Assembly (NCBI RefSeq): GCF_041410465.1
Contig: NZ_CP166961.1
Coordinates: 1,798,001-1,862,000 of the forward strand
Reading direction: 5' to 3'
Source of the DNA: Thalassotalea sp. 273M-4
GTDB lineage: Bacteria > Pseudomonadota > Gammaproteobacteria > Enterobacterales > Alteromonadaceae
Length of the DNA: 64,000 nucleotides
The notes under the pieces were generated by a model. It did no database searches and had not been told where the DNA came from. It saw nothing but the letters and a program-made list of their open reading frames with translations. Both the position numbers and the translations under genes were made by a program. Below, in pieces: positions 37,141 through 46,732 of this stretch (its first letter is position 1; each line of letters starts with the position of its first letter).

Positions 37141-37543
37141 AACCAGGTTTTACCTATTTTTACTTCTTATTTGGTTAATTAATTGTTAAAGATTCTATTA
37201 TTTTTTAACAAGAATGTATCGTATTAATTTAACCAAAATTCTAACGAAAGCCAGTATAACTAAAATTATGCATCAAAAGCGAATAAATAATCACGCCAAT
37301 TACAATTCTACAACAACTGATTACAGATTAGACTTTTTTCTATAAATAACATTAAGATAAAAAGCTTGCTTGGTTAAGTTAGCGCTCAAGTTAAGAAATA
37401 AGCCTGATAATCAATCACATTGAAGATTTGACTGTAGTAAAGGGAAAAATACCTAGGATATGAAAGGTGTAAAAAAACCGCTCAGCTGAGCGGTTTTATA
37501 TTGGACTGTTTTATCCCCCTGCCAAAGGTGGGTAAATATTCAG
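37141..37543. other. Intergenic region between prc and the nhaC-like gene
   Basis: About 400 AT-rich bases. The right end holds the prc terminator (37471-37500), and the left part should carry the nhaC promoter on the minus strand. No gene or RNA is recognised. Confidence 0.55.
37471..37500 (-). terminator. Intrinsic terminator after prc
   Basis: A perfect 24-base palindrome (37474-37497), half AAAACCGCTCAG, flanked by A/T runs. Read from the minus strand it is a hairpin followed by seven T residues, 44 bases past the prc stop. Confidence 0.9.
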
Positions 37544-39586
37544 TTATTTATTTTTGGCAATTTGACCTATGTTGACTAAATCAAAGGTAATGTTGGCCGT
37601 TTCGTCTAATAAAGCATCAAGTTCATTCAGGTCGTCTGGAATGTCATCAAGCGAAGCAACCTTTTCTTTGCCTAAGGCAATCAGTCTTTTGTTGGCACGC
37701 TCTAAACGTCGATTTTTTCTTTCATCGCGTTCTGCTTTGCGCACCTCGTAGTTTAAAGATGCCGACTTTTTGTCCTTGTGTTCGTTATAATATGCGATAT
37801 CTTCATAAATATAAGCGAATTCTGGGTTTTTCTTAATACGCTCTGCATGCATCGATGAAAGGTATTGAATGTCTTGGCTAAAATCATTTAAACGACGATA
37901 CTCTGCCGGTTCAATTTTATCCCACTCTAAGGCGTTTTCTTCGCGACTTTCACCCCACTCTTTAGGGTCAATTGCTGTCGGGTATTGAATATCAGGGATC
38001 ACACCTTTGTGCTGAGTACTGCCACCATTTATACGATAAAACTTAGCGATGGTAAATTGAATACTACCAAGGGGATTATCGTACAAGTCATATATACGAC
38101 CTAAACCTCTGTGTTGCTGAACCGTGCCCTTACCAAAGGTGTTTTCACCAACAATGATAGCGCGACCATAATCTTGCAGAGCAGCAGCAAAAATTTCTGA
38201 CGCGGAAGCGGAATAGCGATCAACTAAGACCGTTAACGGGCCCTCGTAATAACTCAGACCATCGGTGTCTTTGTTAACATCCACTCTGTCGTCACCACCA
38301 CGAACTTGCACAACAGGTCCTCGGTCAATAAATAGCCCGGTTAATAACGTTGCCTCGGTTAAAGAGCCACCGCCATTACCTCGCAGATCCACAATAATGC
38401 CTTGAACGTTTTGCTCTTTTAGATGAGCAATTTCTTTGGCCACATCGTGTGAAAGCTTGTTGTAGAAACTTGGGATGGTTATCACCCCTAATTTCTTAGC
38501 CGTCGCAGGGCTTTGTTGGTCGGCAGATTTTTCGTAGTATATATCCGACTTTGCTTGTCTATCTTCTAATTTAATGGTTTCACGAACAATAGAAACCACC
38601 TCTAGGCTTGAACTTTCACCTTTTTGAATTTGCAAGCGTACCGTGGTGCCTTTGGGACCTTTGATTAAATCAACGACATCATCTAAACGCCAGCCTACAA
38701 CATCAACAAATTCGCTATCACCTTGCGCCACAGCAACGACTTTGTCTTTGGCTTTTAGCTTATTGCTTTTATCGGCCGGTCCGCCTTTAACCACAGACTG
38801 AATCACGGTGAAGTCATCTTCGGCTCTTAAAACCGCTCCAATGCCTTCTAATGATAGATTCATTTCCATTTGAAAGCGTTCAGCGTTTCGTGGCGACAAA
38901 TACGAAGTGTGTGGTTCGACAGTACGAGAGAACGCATTCATCACAACCTGAAACACATCTTCACTTTCACTTTGAACTAAGCGTTTAATTGCGTAGTTGT
39001 ATCGTTTGCTGAGTAATTCTTGGATGTCTTTCCATTCTTTGTCTGCAAGCTTTAAGTTTAATGCATCGTATTTAACTTTTTTGCGCCACAGTTCGTCTAA
39101 TTCGGCTGTCGATTTGGCGTATGGTGCATCTTCACGGTCAAAGGTATAGTTTTCTTTTACAGTGAAATCGAACTCTTGCTCAAGCAAAGACAAAGCATAC
39201 TTATAGCGTTCAAGACGACGCTTTAAATTAAGATTGTAAATGTCATAAGCAAGATCTAACTTGCCTGAGGCAATCATGTCATCGAACTTGGTACGGTACT
39301 GAGTTAAATGGTCAATATCTGACTGTAAAAAAACATTACGCGAGTAATCCAGTTGCTTTAAATAATTGTCAAAAACGTCCGTTGAAAGCGCATCATCAAA
39401 TCGGAATTTTTTGTAGTGTTGGCGAGAATATGTTGCCGATATGCGCTTACTAGCTGTTTTGTGCTGTACTTGTTGTGTAAGTACCGGAAGCGCACTTTCG
39501 CTTGCAACCTCTGCGTCTGTCTCGGCAAAGGCATTAAAGGAAAATGATAAAGAAACGGCCAGTGCTAATCGACATAATTTCTGCAT
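37544..39586 (-). CDS. prc: Tail-specific periplasmic protease Prc (Tsp)
   Basis: Prc degrades periplasmic proteins with non-polar C-termini and trims penicillin-binding protein 3 and lipoproteins. The 680-residue protein has a signal peptide (about 1-21, ending NAFA). A TSP N-terminal domain follows, then a PDZ domain near 230-320 (LEGIGAVLRAEDDFTVIQSVVKGGPAD). The S41 catalytic core has Ser in DRYSASASEIFAAALQDYG and Lys in GENTFGKGTVQQHRG. The C-terminal DUF3340-type basic helical tail is present. The start has GGAG eight bases ahead. It lies 18 bases downstream of proQ, the same order as in E. coli. Assignment is secure. Confidence 0.96.
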   Translation of the reverse strand: MQKLCRLALAVSLSFSFNAFAETDAEVASESALPVLTQQVQHKTASKRISATYSRQHYKKFRFDDALSTDVFDNYLKQLDYSRNVFLQSDIDHLTQYRTKFDDMIASGKLDLAYDIYNLNLKRRLERYKYALSLLEQEFDFTVKENYTFDREDAPYAKSTAELDELWRKKVKYDALNLKLADKEWKDIQELLSKRYNYAIKRLVQSESEDVFQVVMNAFSRTVEPHTSYLSPRNAERFQMEMNLSLEGIGAVLRAEDDFTVIQSVVKGGPADKSNKLKAKDKVVAVAQGDSEFVDVVGWRLDDVVDLIKGPKGTTVRLQIQKGESSSLEVVSIVRETIKLEDRQAKSDIYYEKSADQQSPATAKKLGVITIPSFYNKLSHDVAKEIAHLKEQNVQGIIVDLRGNGGGSLTEATLLTGLFIDRGPVVQVRGGDDRVDVNKDTDGLSYYEGPLTVLVDRYSASASEIFAAALQDYGRAIIVGENTFGKGTVQQHRGLGRIYDLYDNPLGSIQFTIAKFYRINGGSTQHKGVIPDIQYPTAIDPKEWGESREENALEWDKIEPAEYRRLNDFSQDIQYLSSMHAERIKKNPEFAYIYEDIAYYNEHKDKKSASLNYEVRKAERDERKNRRLERANKRLIALGKEKVASLDDIPDDLNELDALLDETANITFDLVNIGQIAKNK

Positions 39587-39604
39587 GTAACTACTCCAAA
39601 TGGT

Positions 39605-40240
39605 TTATTTGGTAAAGATTTTATCTGCTTGGGTTTTAACTACCATGCCTGAAGACAATTGAACCGTCACATCTTTACCCGCTACTTCTGTAATAGTAGC
39701 ATTTAACGGGGAATTACCCACTTGGACCATAATATTCATACCAACTGATAAGGTATCTGCGTCCAACTGAGTTAAATTAACTTTCTGTTTAGCGGGTGCT
39801 TTTTTCGCTTTAACCGCTTTGCTTTTTGGTTTACTTGTAATAGTAGAGCCTTTTACAGCCCCTTTAGTTCCTTTATACGGTCTATTTTCTTTTTTGTCTT
39901 GAGTTTTTTTGTTAGCAAATTTTTCTTGGCTCTCTTTTAAGGTCTTAGCCGCAAAACTTGCTTGCTCTTCATCAATAAGCTCAACCTGCTCGCCAGCAAG
40001 ATCAATACGGTGGTTACCCGCTTTGATTGACTTAAGGTAACGCCAGCTCGAGGTGTAATGACGCAAGGCTTGACGTAATTGGGTTTTACTGACTTTTTCG
40101 TCATCTACTAAGGCTTCGGCTAGATCTTGAAAAATACCTACCTTTAACGGTTTTACCGCACCTTCTAGACTAAAGCATGCAGGGAACTTCTCTGCTAAGT
40201 GTGCGATAATTTCTTTGCTGGTGATTCGTTTAGTTTCCAT
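39605..40240 (-). CDS. proQ: RNA chaperone ProQ
   Basis: ProQ is a FinO-domain RNA chaperone that binds 3' ends of sRNAs and mRNAs. This 211-residue protein has the FinO domain at about 5-115, including EIIAHLAEKFPACFSLEGAVKPLKVGIFQDL and LRQALRHYTSSWRYLKSIKAGNHRIDLAG. A Lys-rich linker follows (about 120-155). The C-terminal Tudor/KOW-like domain (about 155-211) contains LSVGMNIMVQVGNSPLNATITEVAGKDV. It is preceded by a very acidic small protein and followed by prc. Length and architecture match E. coli ProQ (232 residues). Assignment is secure. Confidence 0.95.
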   Translation of the reverse strand: METKRITSKEIIAHLAEKFPACFSLEGAVKPLKVGIFQDLAEALVDDEKVSKTQLRQALRHYTSSWRYLKSIKAGNHRIDLAGEQVELIDEEQASFAAKTLKESQEKFANKKTQDKKENRPYKGTKGAVKGSTITSKPKSKAVKAKKAPAKQKVNLTQLDADTLSVGMNIMVQVGNSPLNATITEVAGKDVTVQLSSGMVVKTQADKIFTK

Positions 40241-40254
40241 AATAATTACTTCAA

Positions 40255-40542
40255 TTAATTTTGTTGGTCGAGATATTGATCACGGTTATCAAGTAGATGT
40301 TGACACCAATCATATATATCATCATATTCAATTTCTGGTAGGTCTTCATTACCTATCCAATGTTCCCAAACCAGCTCCAATAAATCGGTTAACTGCTCTG
40401 GCTCGATATCATCTTCTGCCATCTGATAAATGGTGTGATAAATCTCATTTATCTTTTCGGCAACAACTTCTTCTTCCCCGTCCCAGTCGCCTACTACCGC
40501 TTCTGAAACCAGAAAATCATGAATAACAATAGATTCTTTCAT
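40255..40542 (-). CDS. Highly acidic small protein of the proQ operon, function unknown
   Basis: I do not recognise this 95-residue family. It has about 28 Asp/Glu against only three Lys/Arg, with several Trp and Tyr (DGWDGEEE-like stretch near 18-26, LLELVWEHWIGNEDLPEIEYDDIYDWCQHLLDN near 54-86). It is cytoplasmic, probably helical, with no signal or membrane helix. Its stop is 14 bases before proQ, and msrC's stop is only 3 bases before its own start, so it is embedded in the operon. The extreme acidity beside a highly basic RNA-binding protein suggests a partner or nucleic-acid mimic. That is speculation. Confidence 0.75.
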   Translation of the reverse strand: MKESIVIHDFLVSEAVVGDWDGEEEVVAEKINEIYHTIYQMAEDDIEPEQLTDLLELVWEHWIGNEDLPEIEYDDIYDWCQHLLDNRDQYLDQQN

Positions 40543-40545
40543 CGC

Positions 40546-41001
40546 TTATAGCTGAGCTTCTAGTGCTTTTACTATTCGCTCGAGTCCTTGTTTATCTTGT
40601 TCATCAAAACGACCTATACGCGTACTGTCTATGTCGAGTACGGCAATAATGTCATTGTCTTTATACACTGGGATCACAATTTCCGAATTACTACTTGCAT
40701 CACAGGCAATATGCCCTTCAAACTCGTGGACATTCGTCACCAGTTGGGTTTGCTTAGTGGCTACCGCTGTTCCGCAAACACCACGGCCAATTGGAATGTG
40801 AATACAAGCCACTTGGCCTTGAAATGGGCCTAATATCAACTCGTTATTTTTAACCCGATAAAATCCTGCCCAATTCACATCGTCAAAGGCATGAAACAAA
40901 ATGGCGCTTATATTTGCCATATTAGCAATGGCATCGGTTTCACCGGCAATCACCGCTTCAACTTGGCCTAACATGCTTTGGTAAAAATCAGTTTTATTCA
41001 T
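40546..41001 (-). CDS. msrC: Free methionine-(R)-sulfoxide reductase (GAF domain)
   Basis: MsrC reduces free methionine-R-sulfoxide using a GAF fold. This 151-residue protein has the family motifs DVNWAGFYRV, LGPFQGQVACIHIPIGRGVCGTAVA and HIACDASSNSEIVIPV, ending with VLDIDSTRIGRFDEQD. The three catalytic cysteines are C66, C76 and C100, with the 10- and 24-residue spacing of the E. coli enzyme (84, 94, 118). The start at 41001 (MNKTDFY) matches the E. coli N-terminus; the in-frame ATG at 41016 adds five residues. It opens the msrC-acidic protein-proQ-prc unit. Assignment is secure. Confidence 0.95.
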   Translation of the reverse strand: MNKTDFYQSMLGQVEAVIAGETDAIANMANISAILFHAFDDVNWAGFYRVKNNELILGPFQGQVACIHIPIGRGVCGTAVATKQTQLVTNVHEFEGHIACDASSNSEIVIPVYKDNDIIAVLDIDSTRIGRFDEQDKQGLERIVKALEAQL

Positions 41002-41695
41002 TGTATCCACTATCACGTTTTTTTGTTACATGAAAAAGCGCATAACATACCTGTTAACTAAACGAAGTTAAAGCTTTACCTGCCGTTTTTCATAAAAAAT
41101 TCAATTTCTTTGATGGATATTATATCAATGTTAGTTTTATCCTGTGCTTATTGCTCAAGAAAACAACGATAAGTAAGTTGTCGCAAAATTAAGCGCAAAC
41201 GGATCACTTTATTAACTATATGACAATATTTGAATCAGAGCAGATATTATTCATTCTAACTGAGCTTAATAAACAACGCCGTTGCCAAACGAACGAAATG
41301 CGCTACGCCCTAGTAAAATGATGCTTACAACAAAAGTGTGATCACACTTATTGTAAAGTGTTTTTTGCTTGAGATTCGATGCCATTAAAGCACAATGCGT
41401 TTTTTGTTGCTTGTTAACTTTTCATTACACACAAACAAAACCATTAAATTCAATATCTTATGCTATATTTTAAGCTATTTTTAAGATTTATATGTTTAAA
41501 AACAGGTTTAAAAACGGATGCTATTAACGCCTTAATATCTCCCGCAATGCTTTGTAAACATGTAATATTTGTGCATTTATGATAGTGTCTCAGCTGTCTT
41601 AGCAAGCTCTGTTAGAGCCTTGTTAGATAAGGCGAAATACTAAAATAACAGACGCAAATAATCGCCCTAAATCAAAACAACAAAAGGGATTAAAA
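41002..41695. other. Divergent msrC/fbp intergenic region
   Basis: Nearly 700 bases without a gene. It should hold the msrC-proQ promoter on the minus strand and the fbp promoter on the plus strand. It contains a 16-base perfect palindrome at 41334-41349, and near the right end a small hairpin GCTCtgttaGAGC (about 41608-41620). No tRNA, riboswitch or small ORF with a ribosome site was found. Confidence 0.55.
41334..41349. promoter_or_regulatory. 16-base perfect palindrome upstream of fbp
   Basis: AAGTGTGATCACACTT equals its reverse complement and is flanked by TTACAA (41325-41330) and TTGTAA (41351-41356), slightly offset from symmetry. It resembles CRP half-sites (TGTGA) but lacks the six-base spacer of a CRP site. 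It lies 347 bases upstream of fbp. Confidence 0.45.
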
Positions 41696-42703
41696 ATGAT
41701 CACTTTAGGTGAATACATTATAAAAAAACAACACGAATTTCCAGAAGCCAGTGGCGAACTGTCCGCGCTTTTAGGAGCTATTCGATTAGCAACAAAAGTT
41801 GTAAACCGAGAAATTAACAAAGCAGGTCTTGCCGATATTATCGGAACGACGGGTACTGAAAATGTCCAAGGGGAAAGCCAGCAAAAATTAGATCTTTTTG
41901 CTAACGAAAAATTTAAAGCCGCACTAGAAGCTCGAGGTGAGATTTGTGGTCTCGCATCTGAAGAAGAAGATGACTTTGTGGCTTTTAATGACGAGCGCAG
42001 CATCAATAGCAAATACATCGTTTTAATGGATCCACTAGATGGTTCTTCTAATATTGATGTGAATGTCTCTGTCGGTACTATTTTTTCAATTTATCGTCGC
42101 ATTAGCCCGGTTGGACAACCCGTCACGTTAGAAGATTTTCTTCAACCAGGTACCGAACAGGTTGCTGCAGGTTATGTAATTTATGGCTCATCCACCATGT
42201 TGGTATATACCACAGGCCATGGTGTGCATGGTTTTACGTGTGACCCTTCCCTTGGGGTCTTTTATCTGTCACATGAAAACATGCGTTTTCCCGAGCAAGG
42301 CAATATTTATTCGATTAACGAAGGTAACTATTTAAAATTTCCGATGGGGGTTAAAAAATACCTAAAATATTGTCAGGAAATTGATCCTAACACCAACAGA
42401 CCCTATACCTCTCGTTATATTGGCTCTTTGGTATCGGATTTTCACCGCAATTTACTCAAAGGCGGAATTTATATCTACCCATCAACAGCCTCAGCACCAA
42501 CCGGAAAGTTAAGACTGTTGTATGAATGTAACCCGATGGCATTTTTGGCTGAACAAGCTGGCGGTCGAGCCAGTGATGGCTTTACCCGTACCTTAGAGAC
42601 CAAACCCGAGGAATTACACCAACGAGTGCCATTCTTTTGTGGCAGCAAAGAAATGGTTGCCGATGTAGAAGCTTTGATGAGGGAACATTCGCAACAACAA
42701 TAA
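41696..42703 (+). CDS. fbp: Fructose-1,6-bisphosphatase class I
   Basis: Fbp removes the 1-phosphate of fructose-1,6-bisphosphate, the key gluconeogenic step, and is usually inhibited by AMP. This 335-residue protein has the Li+-sensitive phosphatase metal motif [26 protein letters not shown] at about 108-134. Substrate segments [23 protein letters not shown] and [18 protein letters not shown] follow. The length is normal for class I. It is monocistronic with a strong terminator. A gluconeogenic enzyme next to the propionate operon fits growth on short-chain acids, though the two are convergent and independently regulated. Confidence 0.97.
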   Translation: MITLGEYIIKKQHEFPEASGELSALLGAIRLATKVVNREINKAGLADIIGTTGTENVQGESQQKLDLFANEKFKAALEARGEICGLASEEEDDFVAFNDERSINSKYIVLMDPLDGSSNIDVNVSVGTIFSIYRRISPVGQPVTLEDFLQPGTEQVAAGYVIYGSSTMLVYTTGHGVHGFTCDPSLGVFYLSHENMRFPEQGNIYSINEGNYLKFPMGVKKYLKYCQEIDPNTNRPYTSRYIGSLVSDFHRNLLKGGIYIYPSTASAPTGKLRLLYECNPMAFLAEQAGGRASDGFTRTLETKPEELHQRVPFFCGSKEMVADVEALMREHSQQQ

Positions 42704-42751
42704 TCAAATGCTGTTACACTAACGCGCAGCAGCGCCAGTCTTAAGATAAAT

Positions 42752-42780
42752 AAACGCAACCACAAGGTTGCGTTTATTCT
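42752..42780 (+). terminator. Terminator between fbp and prpF (probably bidirectional)
   Basis: The stem AAACGCAACC/GGTTGCGTTT has a four-base loop. On the plus strand TTTATTCTTT follows; on the minus strand TTTATTTATC follows. It lies 49 bases past the fbp stop and 18 bases past the prpF stop, so it can serve both convergent units. Confidence 0.85.
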
Positions 42781-42797
42781 TTAAATTTAAATCGTTC

Positions 42798-43982
42798 TTA
42801 AATAGCTGGAACCCTAACCCAGCCTTCCATCAGAACCCGCGCACTTCGACTCATGCTGACTTTTTGCACTTGCCATTGTTGGTTTTCAAAACACACAGAC
42901 GCACCAACTGACAGAGTTCCAGAGGGGTGACCAAAACAGACACGTTCACGTTCACCACCACCGGCGATTAAATTGACAAGGGTACCTGGTACGGCTGCCG
43001 CAGCGCCAATAGCGACCGCGGCGGTGCCCATCATGGCATGATGAAGCTTGCCCATAGATAGCGCTCGAACTTGTAAGTCCATTTGCTCAGCGGTTATTTG
43101 CTTACCACTTGAGGTGATAAAACCTTGAGCCGGTGCAATAAAGGCTATTTTTGGGGTATGCGCGGTTAAGGTAGGATCGTCAAGCGAGTCAATCAACCCC
43201 ATTTTTAATGCCCCATAACGTCTAATGTGTTCAAACTTTTGTAACGCTTTCGGGTCGTTATTTATGTCTTGTTGTAATTCGCAGCCGTTGTAACCAAAAT
43301 CTTTGGCGTGTAAAAAAATGGTTGCGATACCGGCTCGAATTAACGTTGCATTAAATACTCCTATATCGGGCACATCTAGGGTATCGGTTAAGTTCCCCGT
43401 CGGAAATAAAGCTTCGCCTTCGGCTGCTGGGTGTAAAAAGTCAACCACAACTTCGGCACTAGGAAATGTCACCCCATCAAGCTCAAAGTCACCAAGCTCT
43501 TGTACTTCACCTTCGATAATTGGAATATGCACGATGATGGTTTTACCGATGTTGGCTTGCCATATCCGCACTTTGGCGCTGCCATTTAATGGAATACGCG
43601 ATTTCGGTACAAGACCACTGAGAATGGCAAAAGAAGCCACGGCGGCGGTTAAATTGCCACAATTCCCACTCCAATCAACAAAGGGTTTATCGATGGCGAC
43701 CTGACCAAATAGATAATTTATATCATGATCTGGTTTGTCACTAGCCGAAACAATGACCGCTTTGCTGGTACTTGAGGTCGCTCCTCCCATCCCATCAGTT
43801 TGTTTACCATAGGGGTCGGGACTGCCTAGTACTCGAAGCAATAACTGATCACGATATAGACCAGGTTGCTGAGCCCTTAAAGGTAAGTCTGTTAGCTTAA
43901 AAAACACCCCTTTAGAGGTACCACCGCGCATATAGGTTGCAGGTATTTTCAGTTGTTGGACGCTGTGTTTATTTGAACTCAT
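42798..43982 (-). CDS. prpF: 2-methylaconitate cis-trans isomerase
   Basis: PrpF isomerises 2-methylaconitate so that the AcnD route of the methylcitrate cycle can proceed. This 394-residue protein has the diaminopimelate-epimerase-like fold of the PrpF family. Its N-terminal motif is PATYMRGGTSKGVFF. DGMGGATSSTSKAVIV, DWSGNCGNLTAAVASFAI and CFGHPSGTLSVGASV follow. It is the last gene of the operon, with AGGAT before the ATG and 103 bases after acnD. Presence of both acnD and prpF replaces the alternative prpD enzyme, which is absent here. Assignment is secure. Confidence 0.95.
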   Translation of the reverse strand: MSSNKHSVQQLKIPATYMRGGTSKGVFFKLTDLPLRAQQPGLYRDQLLLRVLGSPDPYGKQTDGMGGATSSTSKAVIVSASDKPDHDINYLFGQVAIDKPFVDWSGNCGNLTAAVASFAILSGLVPKSRIPLNGSAKVRIWQANIGKTIIVHIPIIEGEVQELGDFELDGVTFPSAEVVVDFLHPAAEGEALFPTGNLTDTLDVPDIGVFNATLIRAGIATIFLHAKDFGYNGCELQQDINNDPKALQKFEHIRRYGALKMGLIDSLDDPTLTAHTPKIAFIAPAQGFITSSGKQITAEQMDLQVRALSMGKLHHAMMGTAAVAIGAAAAVPGTLVNLIAGGGERERVCFGHPSGTLSVGASVCFENQQWQVQKVSMSRSARVLMEGWVRVPAI

Positions 43983-44085
43983 TTTTCATCCTGGTCGCAT
44001 AACGACACGTTATTATTGGCCTTTCGAGTGTGACTAGCGATAAAGCGCTTGGTCACTGGCCATGATTTTCAACACCATGAAGCTC

Positions 44086-46698
44086 TTATTTAGCCGTTTG
44101 TTTGGACCGCGGTTTAGACGTGGCTAAAAAATCTTGTGCAAATCGCTGTAATACGCCGCCCGCCTGATACACCGACACTTCTTCGGCGGTATCTAAACGA
44201 CAGATAACCGGGACCCGAATTGTTTCCCCTGTTTTTCGATGGATCAGTAGCGTTAATGGATTGTTCGGTTTAGGCTCGCCAACCAAGTCAAAAGTTTCAC
44301 TACCATCAATTTGATACAAGTGTCTATTTTCATCCAATTTAAATTCAACAGGTAAAATGCCCATGCCAACTAAGTTGGTCCGATGAATGCGCTCAAACCC
44401 TTCCGCTACAATCACTTCGACCCCGGCTAAGCGAACGCCTTTTGCAGCCCAATCACGAGAAGAACCTTGACCGTAGTCGGCGCCAGCAATAATGATCAAC
44501 GGTTGCTTTCGCTTCATATAGGTTTCAATCGCTTCCCACATTCGACTTTCAACCCCTTCCGGCTCAATTCTAGTCAGTGACCCTTGTTTAATGTTGCCTT
44601 GCTTATCTTTACACATTTCATTGAATAATTTGGGGTTTGCCAAGGTTGCTCGTTGCGCAGTCAAATGATCGCCACGATGAGTAGCATACGAGTTAAAATC
44701 TTCTTCAGGCACCCCCATTTTTTGTAAATATGCGCCCGCAGCACTGTCTAACATGATGGCGTTAGATGGTGACAGGTGATCGGTTGTAATGTTGTCTCCC
44801 AACACGGCTAGAGCCCGCATCCCTTTCATTGTGCGTTCATTGGCTAGGGCACCTTGCCAATACGGTGGTTGCCTAATATAGGTACTCTGTTCTCGCCATT
44901 GATACAAGGGTGACGAAAATTGTTCCGTTTGTTTTAGCGCAAACATTGGGGTATAGACTTTTTTAAACTGCTCTGGTTTCACATGGCATTGTACAATGGC
45001 GTCAATTTCCTCATCACTTGGCCAAATATCCTTTAGTTTAATGGGTTTACCTTGATGGTCGACACCAAGCACGTCTTGTTCAATGTCAAAGCGAATGGTA
45101 CCGGCAATGGCATAAGCAACAACTAATGGAGGCGACGCTAAAAAGGCTTGTTTAGCATAAGGGTGGATGCGACCATCGAAGTTGCGATTTCCAGATAAAA
45201 CGGCGGTGGTATATAAATCTCGTTCTATGATGTGTTGCTCAATGTTAGGCTCTAATGCCCCACTCATGCCATTACATGTGGTGCACGCATAGCCGACAAT
45301 TCCAAAGCCCAATTGCTCAAGTTCGGTTAATAAACCGGCTTCTTCAAGATACAACTTGGCGACCTTAGATCCTGGAGCAAACGATGTTTTAACCCAAGGT
45401 TTACGTACTAAACCCAGTGCGTTCGCTTTTTGGGCGATTAATCCTGCTGCCACCACATTACGAGGGTTGGAAGTATTTGTACAACTGGTAATGGCAGCAA
45501 TGATCACCGCGCCATCGGGTAATTCACCTTCCCTTTGTTGCCAATCTTTGGCGATCCCTTGTGTGGTTAACTCGTTAGTAGGCAAACGTCGATGCGGGTT
45601 AGATGGACCTGCCATATTGCGACCAACAGAAGATAAGTCAAACGTTAAAGTTCGGTCATATTTTGCCTGGGTAAAATCATCCGCCCACAGACCGGTATGC
45701 CTAGCATAGGTTTTTACCAATTTAACCTGCTCGGTCTCTCGCCCGGTCAGGGTTAAATAATCAATGGTTTGTTGGTCGATATGAAATAGGCCAGCGGATG
45801 CTCCAAACTCTGGCGTCATATTGGAGATTGTTGCACGATCACCAATGGTTAAGTCACGGACCCCTTCCCCTATAAATTCAAGATAACAAGACACAACTCT
45901 TTCATTTCGTAAAAATTCGGTTAAGGCTAAAACGATATCCGTGGCAGTGATCCCAGCTTGTCTGTTGCCTGTTAATTCAACCGCAATAATTTTAGGTAGT
46001 CGCATCATCGATGGTCTACCAAGCATTACCGTTTCGGCTTCTAGTCCACCAACGCCAATGCCAATAACGCCAAGCGCATCGACATGCGGGGTATGACTGT
46101 CAGTCCCGACACAAGTGTCAGGATAAGCAACGCCATCTTGGCATTGAATGACCGGAGACATTTTTTCCAAATTAATTTGATGCATAATGCCATTCCCCGC
46201 AGGGATCACGTCGACGTTTTTAAACGCCGTTTTAGTCCACTCAATAAAATGGAATCGGTCTTCATTACGTCTGTCTTCTATTGCCCGGTTTTTAGCAAAA
46301 GCATCTTTATCATACCCTGGCGCTTCAACGGCGAGTGAGTGATCAACAATAAGTTGGGTTGGTACAACGGGATTGACTTCTGCAGGATCGCCCCCTTGCA
46401 GTGCAATCGCATCGCGCAAGCCGGCTAAATCAACTAACGCGGTTTGGCCTAAAATATCATGACACACAACTCTGGCAGGATACCAAGGAAAGTCATGATC
46501 CCGTTTTCGATGGATGATTTGTAACAGAGCGTTGTCACGTTGTTCAGGTGGGCATCGACGTACCAATTGCTCGGCTAAGACTCGGGAAGTGTAGGGTAAA
46601 CTTTTATAGGCCCCAGGCTCAAGCGCATTAACGGCTGCACGGGTATCAAAGTAATCAAATTGACTATTGGGCAAAGGTTTTCGGTATTGATAATTCAT
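44086..46698 (-). CDS. acnD: Fe/S-dependent 2-methylcitrate dehydratase AcnD
   Basis: AcnD is an aconitase-family [4Fe-4S] enzyme that dehydrates 2-methylcitrate to 2-methylaconitate, working with PrpF. The 870-residue protein begins MNYQYRKPLP, matching the family start, so 46698 is preferred over the ATG at 46710. Cluster-ligand cysteines are visible in AAITSCTNTSNPRNVVAAGL and VGYACTTCNGMSGAL. Other aconitase signatures are YPDTCVGTDSHTPHVDALGVIGIGVGG and AGADYGQGSSRDWAAKGVRL. It sits between prpC and prpF, which separates it from housekeeping aconitases. Assignment is secure. Confidence 0.95.
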   Translation of the reverse strand: MNYQYRKPLPNSQFDYFDTRAAVNALEPGAYKSLPYTSRVLAEQLVRRCPPEQRDNALLQIIHRKRDHDFPWYPARVVCHDILGQTALVDLAGLRDAIALQGGDPAEVNPVVPTQLIVDHSLAVEAPGYDKDAFAKNRAIEDRRNEDRFHFIEWTKTAFKNVDVIPAGNGIMHQINLEKMSPVIQCQDGVAYPDTCVGTDSHTPHVDALGVIGIGVGGLEAETVMLGRPSMMRLPKIIAVELTGNRQAGITATDIVLALTEFLRNERVVSCYLEFIGEGVRDLTIGDRATISNMTPEFGASAGLFHIDQQTIDYLTLTGRETEQVKLVKTYARHTGLWADDFTQAKYDRTLTFDLSSVGRNMAGPSNPHRRLPTNELTTQGIAKDWQQREGELPDGAVIIAAITSCTNTSNPRNVVAAGLIAQKANALGLVRKPWVKTSFAPGSKVAKLYLEEAGLLTELEQLGFGIVGYACTTCNGMSGALEPNIEQHIIERDLYTTAVLSGNRNFDGRIHPYAKQAFLASPPLVVAYAIAGTIRFDIEQDVLGVDHQGKPIKLKDIWPSDEEIDAIVQCHVKPEQFKKVYTPMFALKQTEQFSSPLYQWREQSTYIRQPPYWQGALANERTMKGMRALAVLGDNITTDHLSPSNAIMLDSAAGAYLQKMGVPEEDFNSYATHRGDHLTAQRATLANPKLFNEMCKDKQGNIKQGSLTRIEPEGVESRMWEAIETYMKRKQPLIIIAGADYGQGSSRDWAAKGVRLAGVEVIVAEGFERIHRTNLVGMGILPVEFKLDENRHLYQIDGSETFDLVGEPKPNNPLTLLIHRKTGETIRVPVICRLDTAEEVSVYQAGGVLQRFAQDFLATSKPRSKQTAK

Positions 46699-46732
46699 CA
46701 TCAAGTCCATCTCATGGTTATATTACATCAAC

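Noticed and set aside
41623..42018. 131-codon minus-strand frame overlapping the start of fbp
   Set aside because: Its Ser-rich sequence is the antisense of the fbp coding region; fbp itself is unmistakable.
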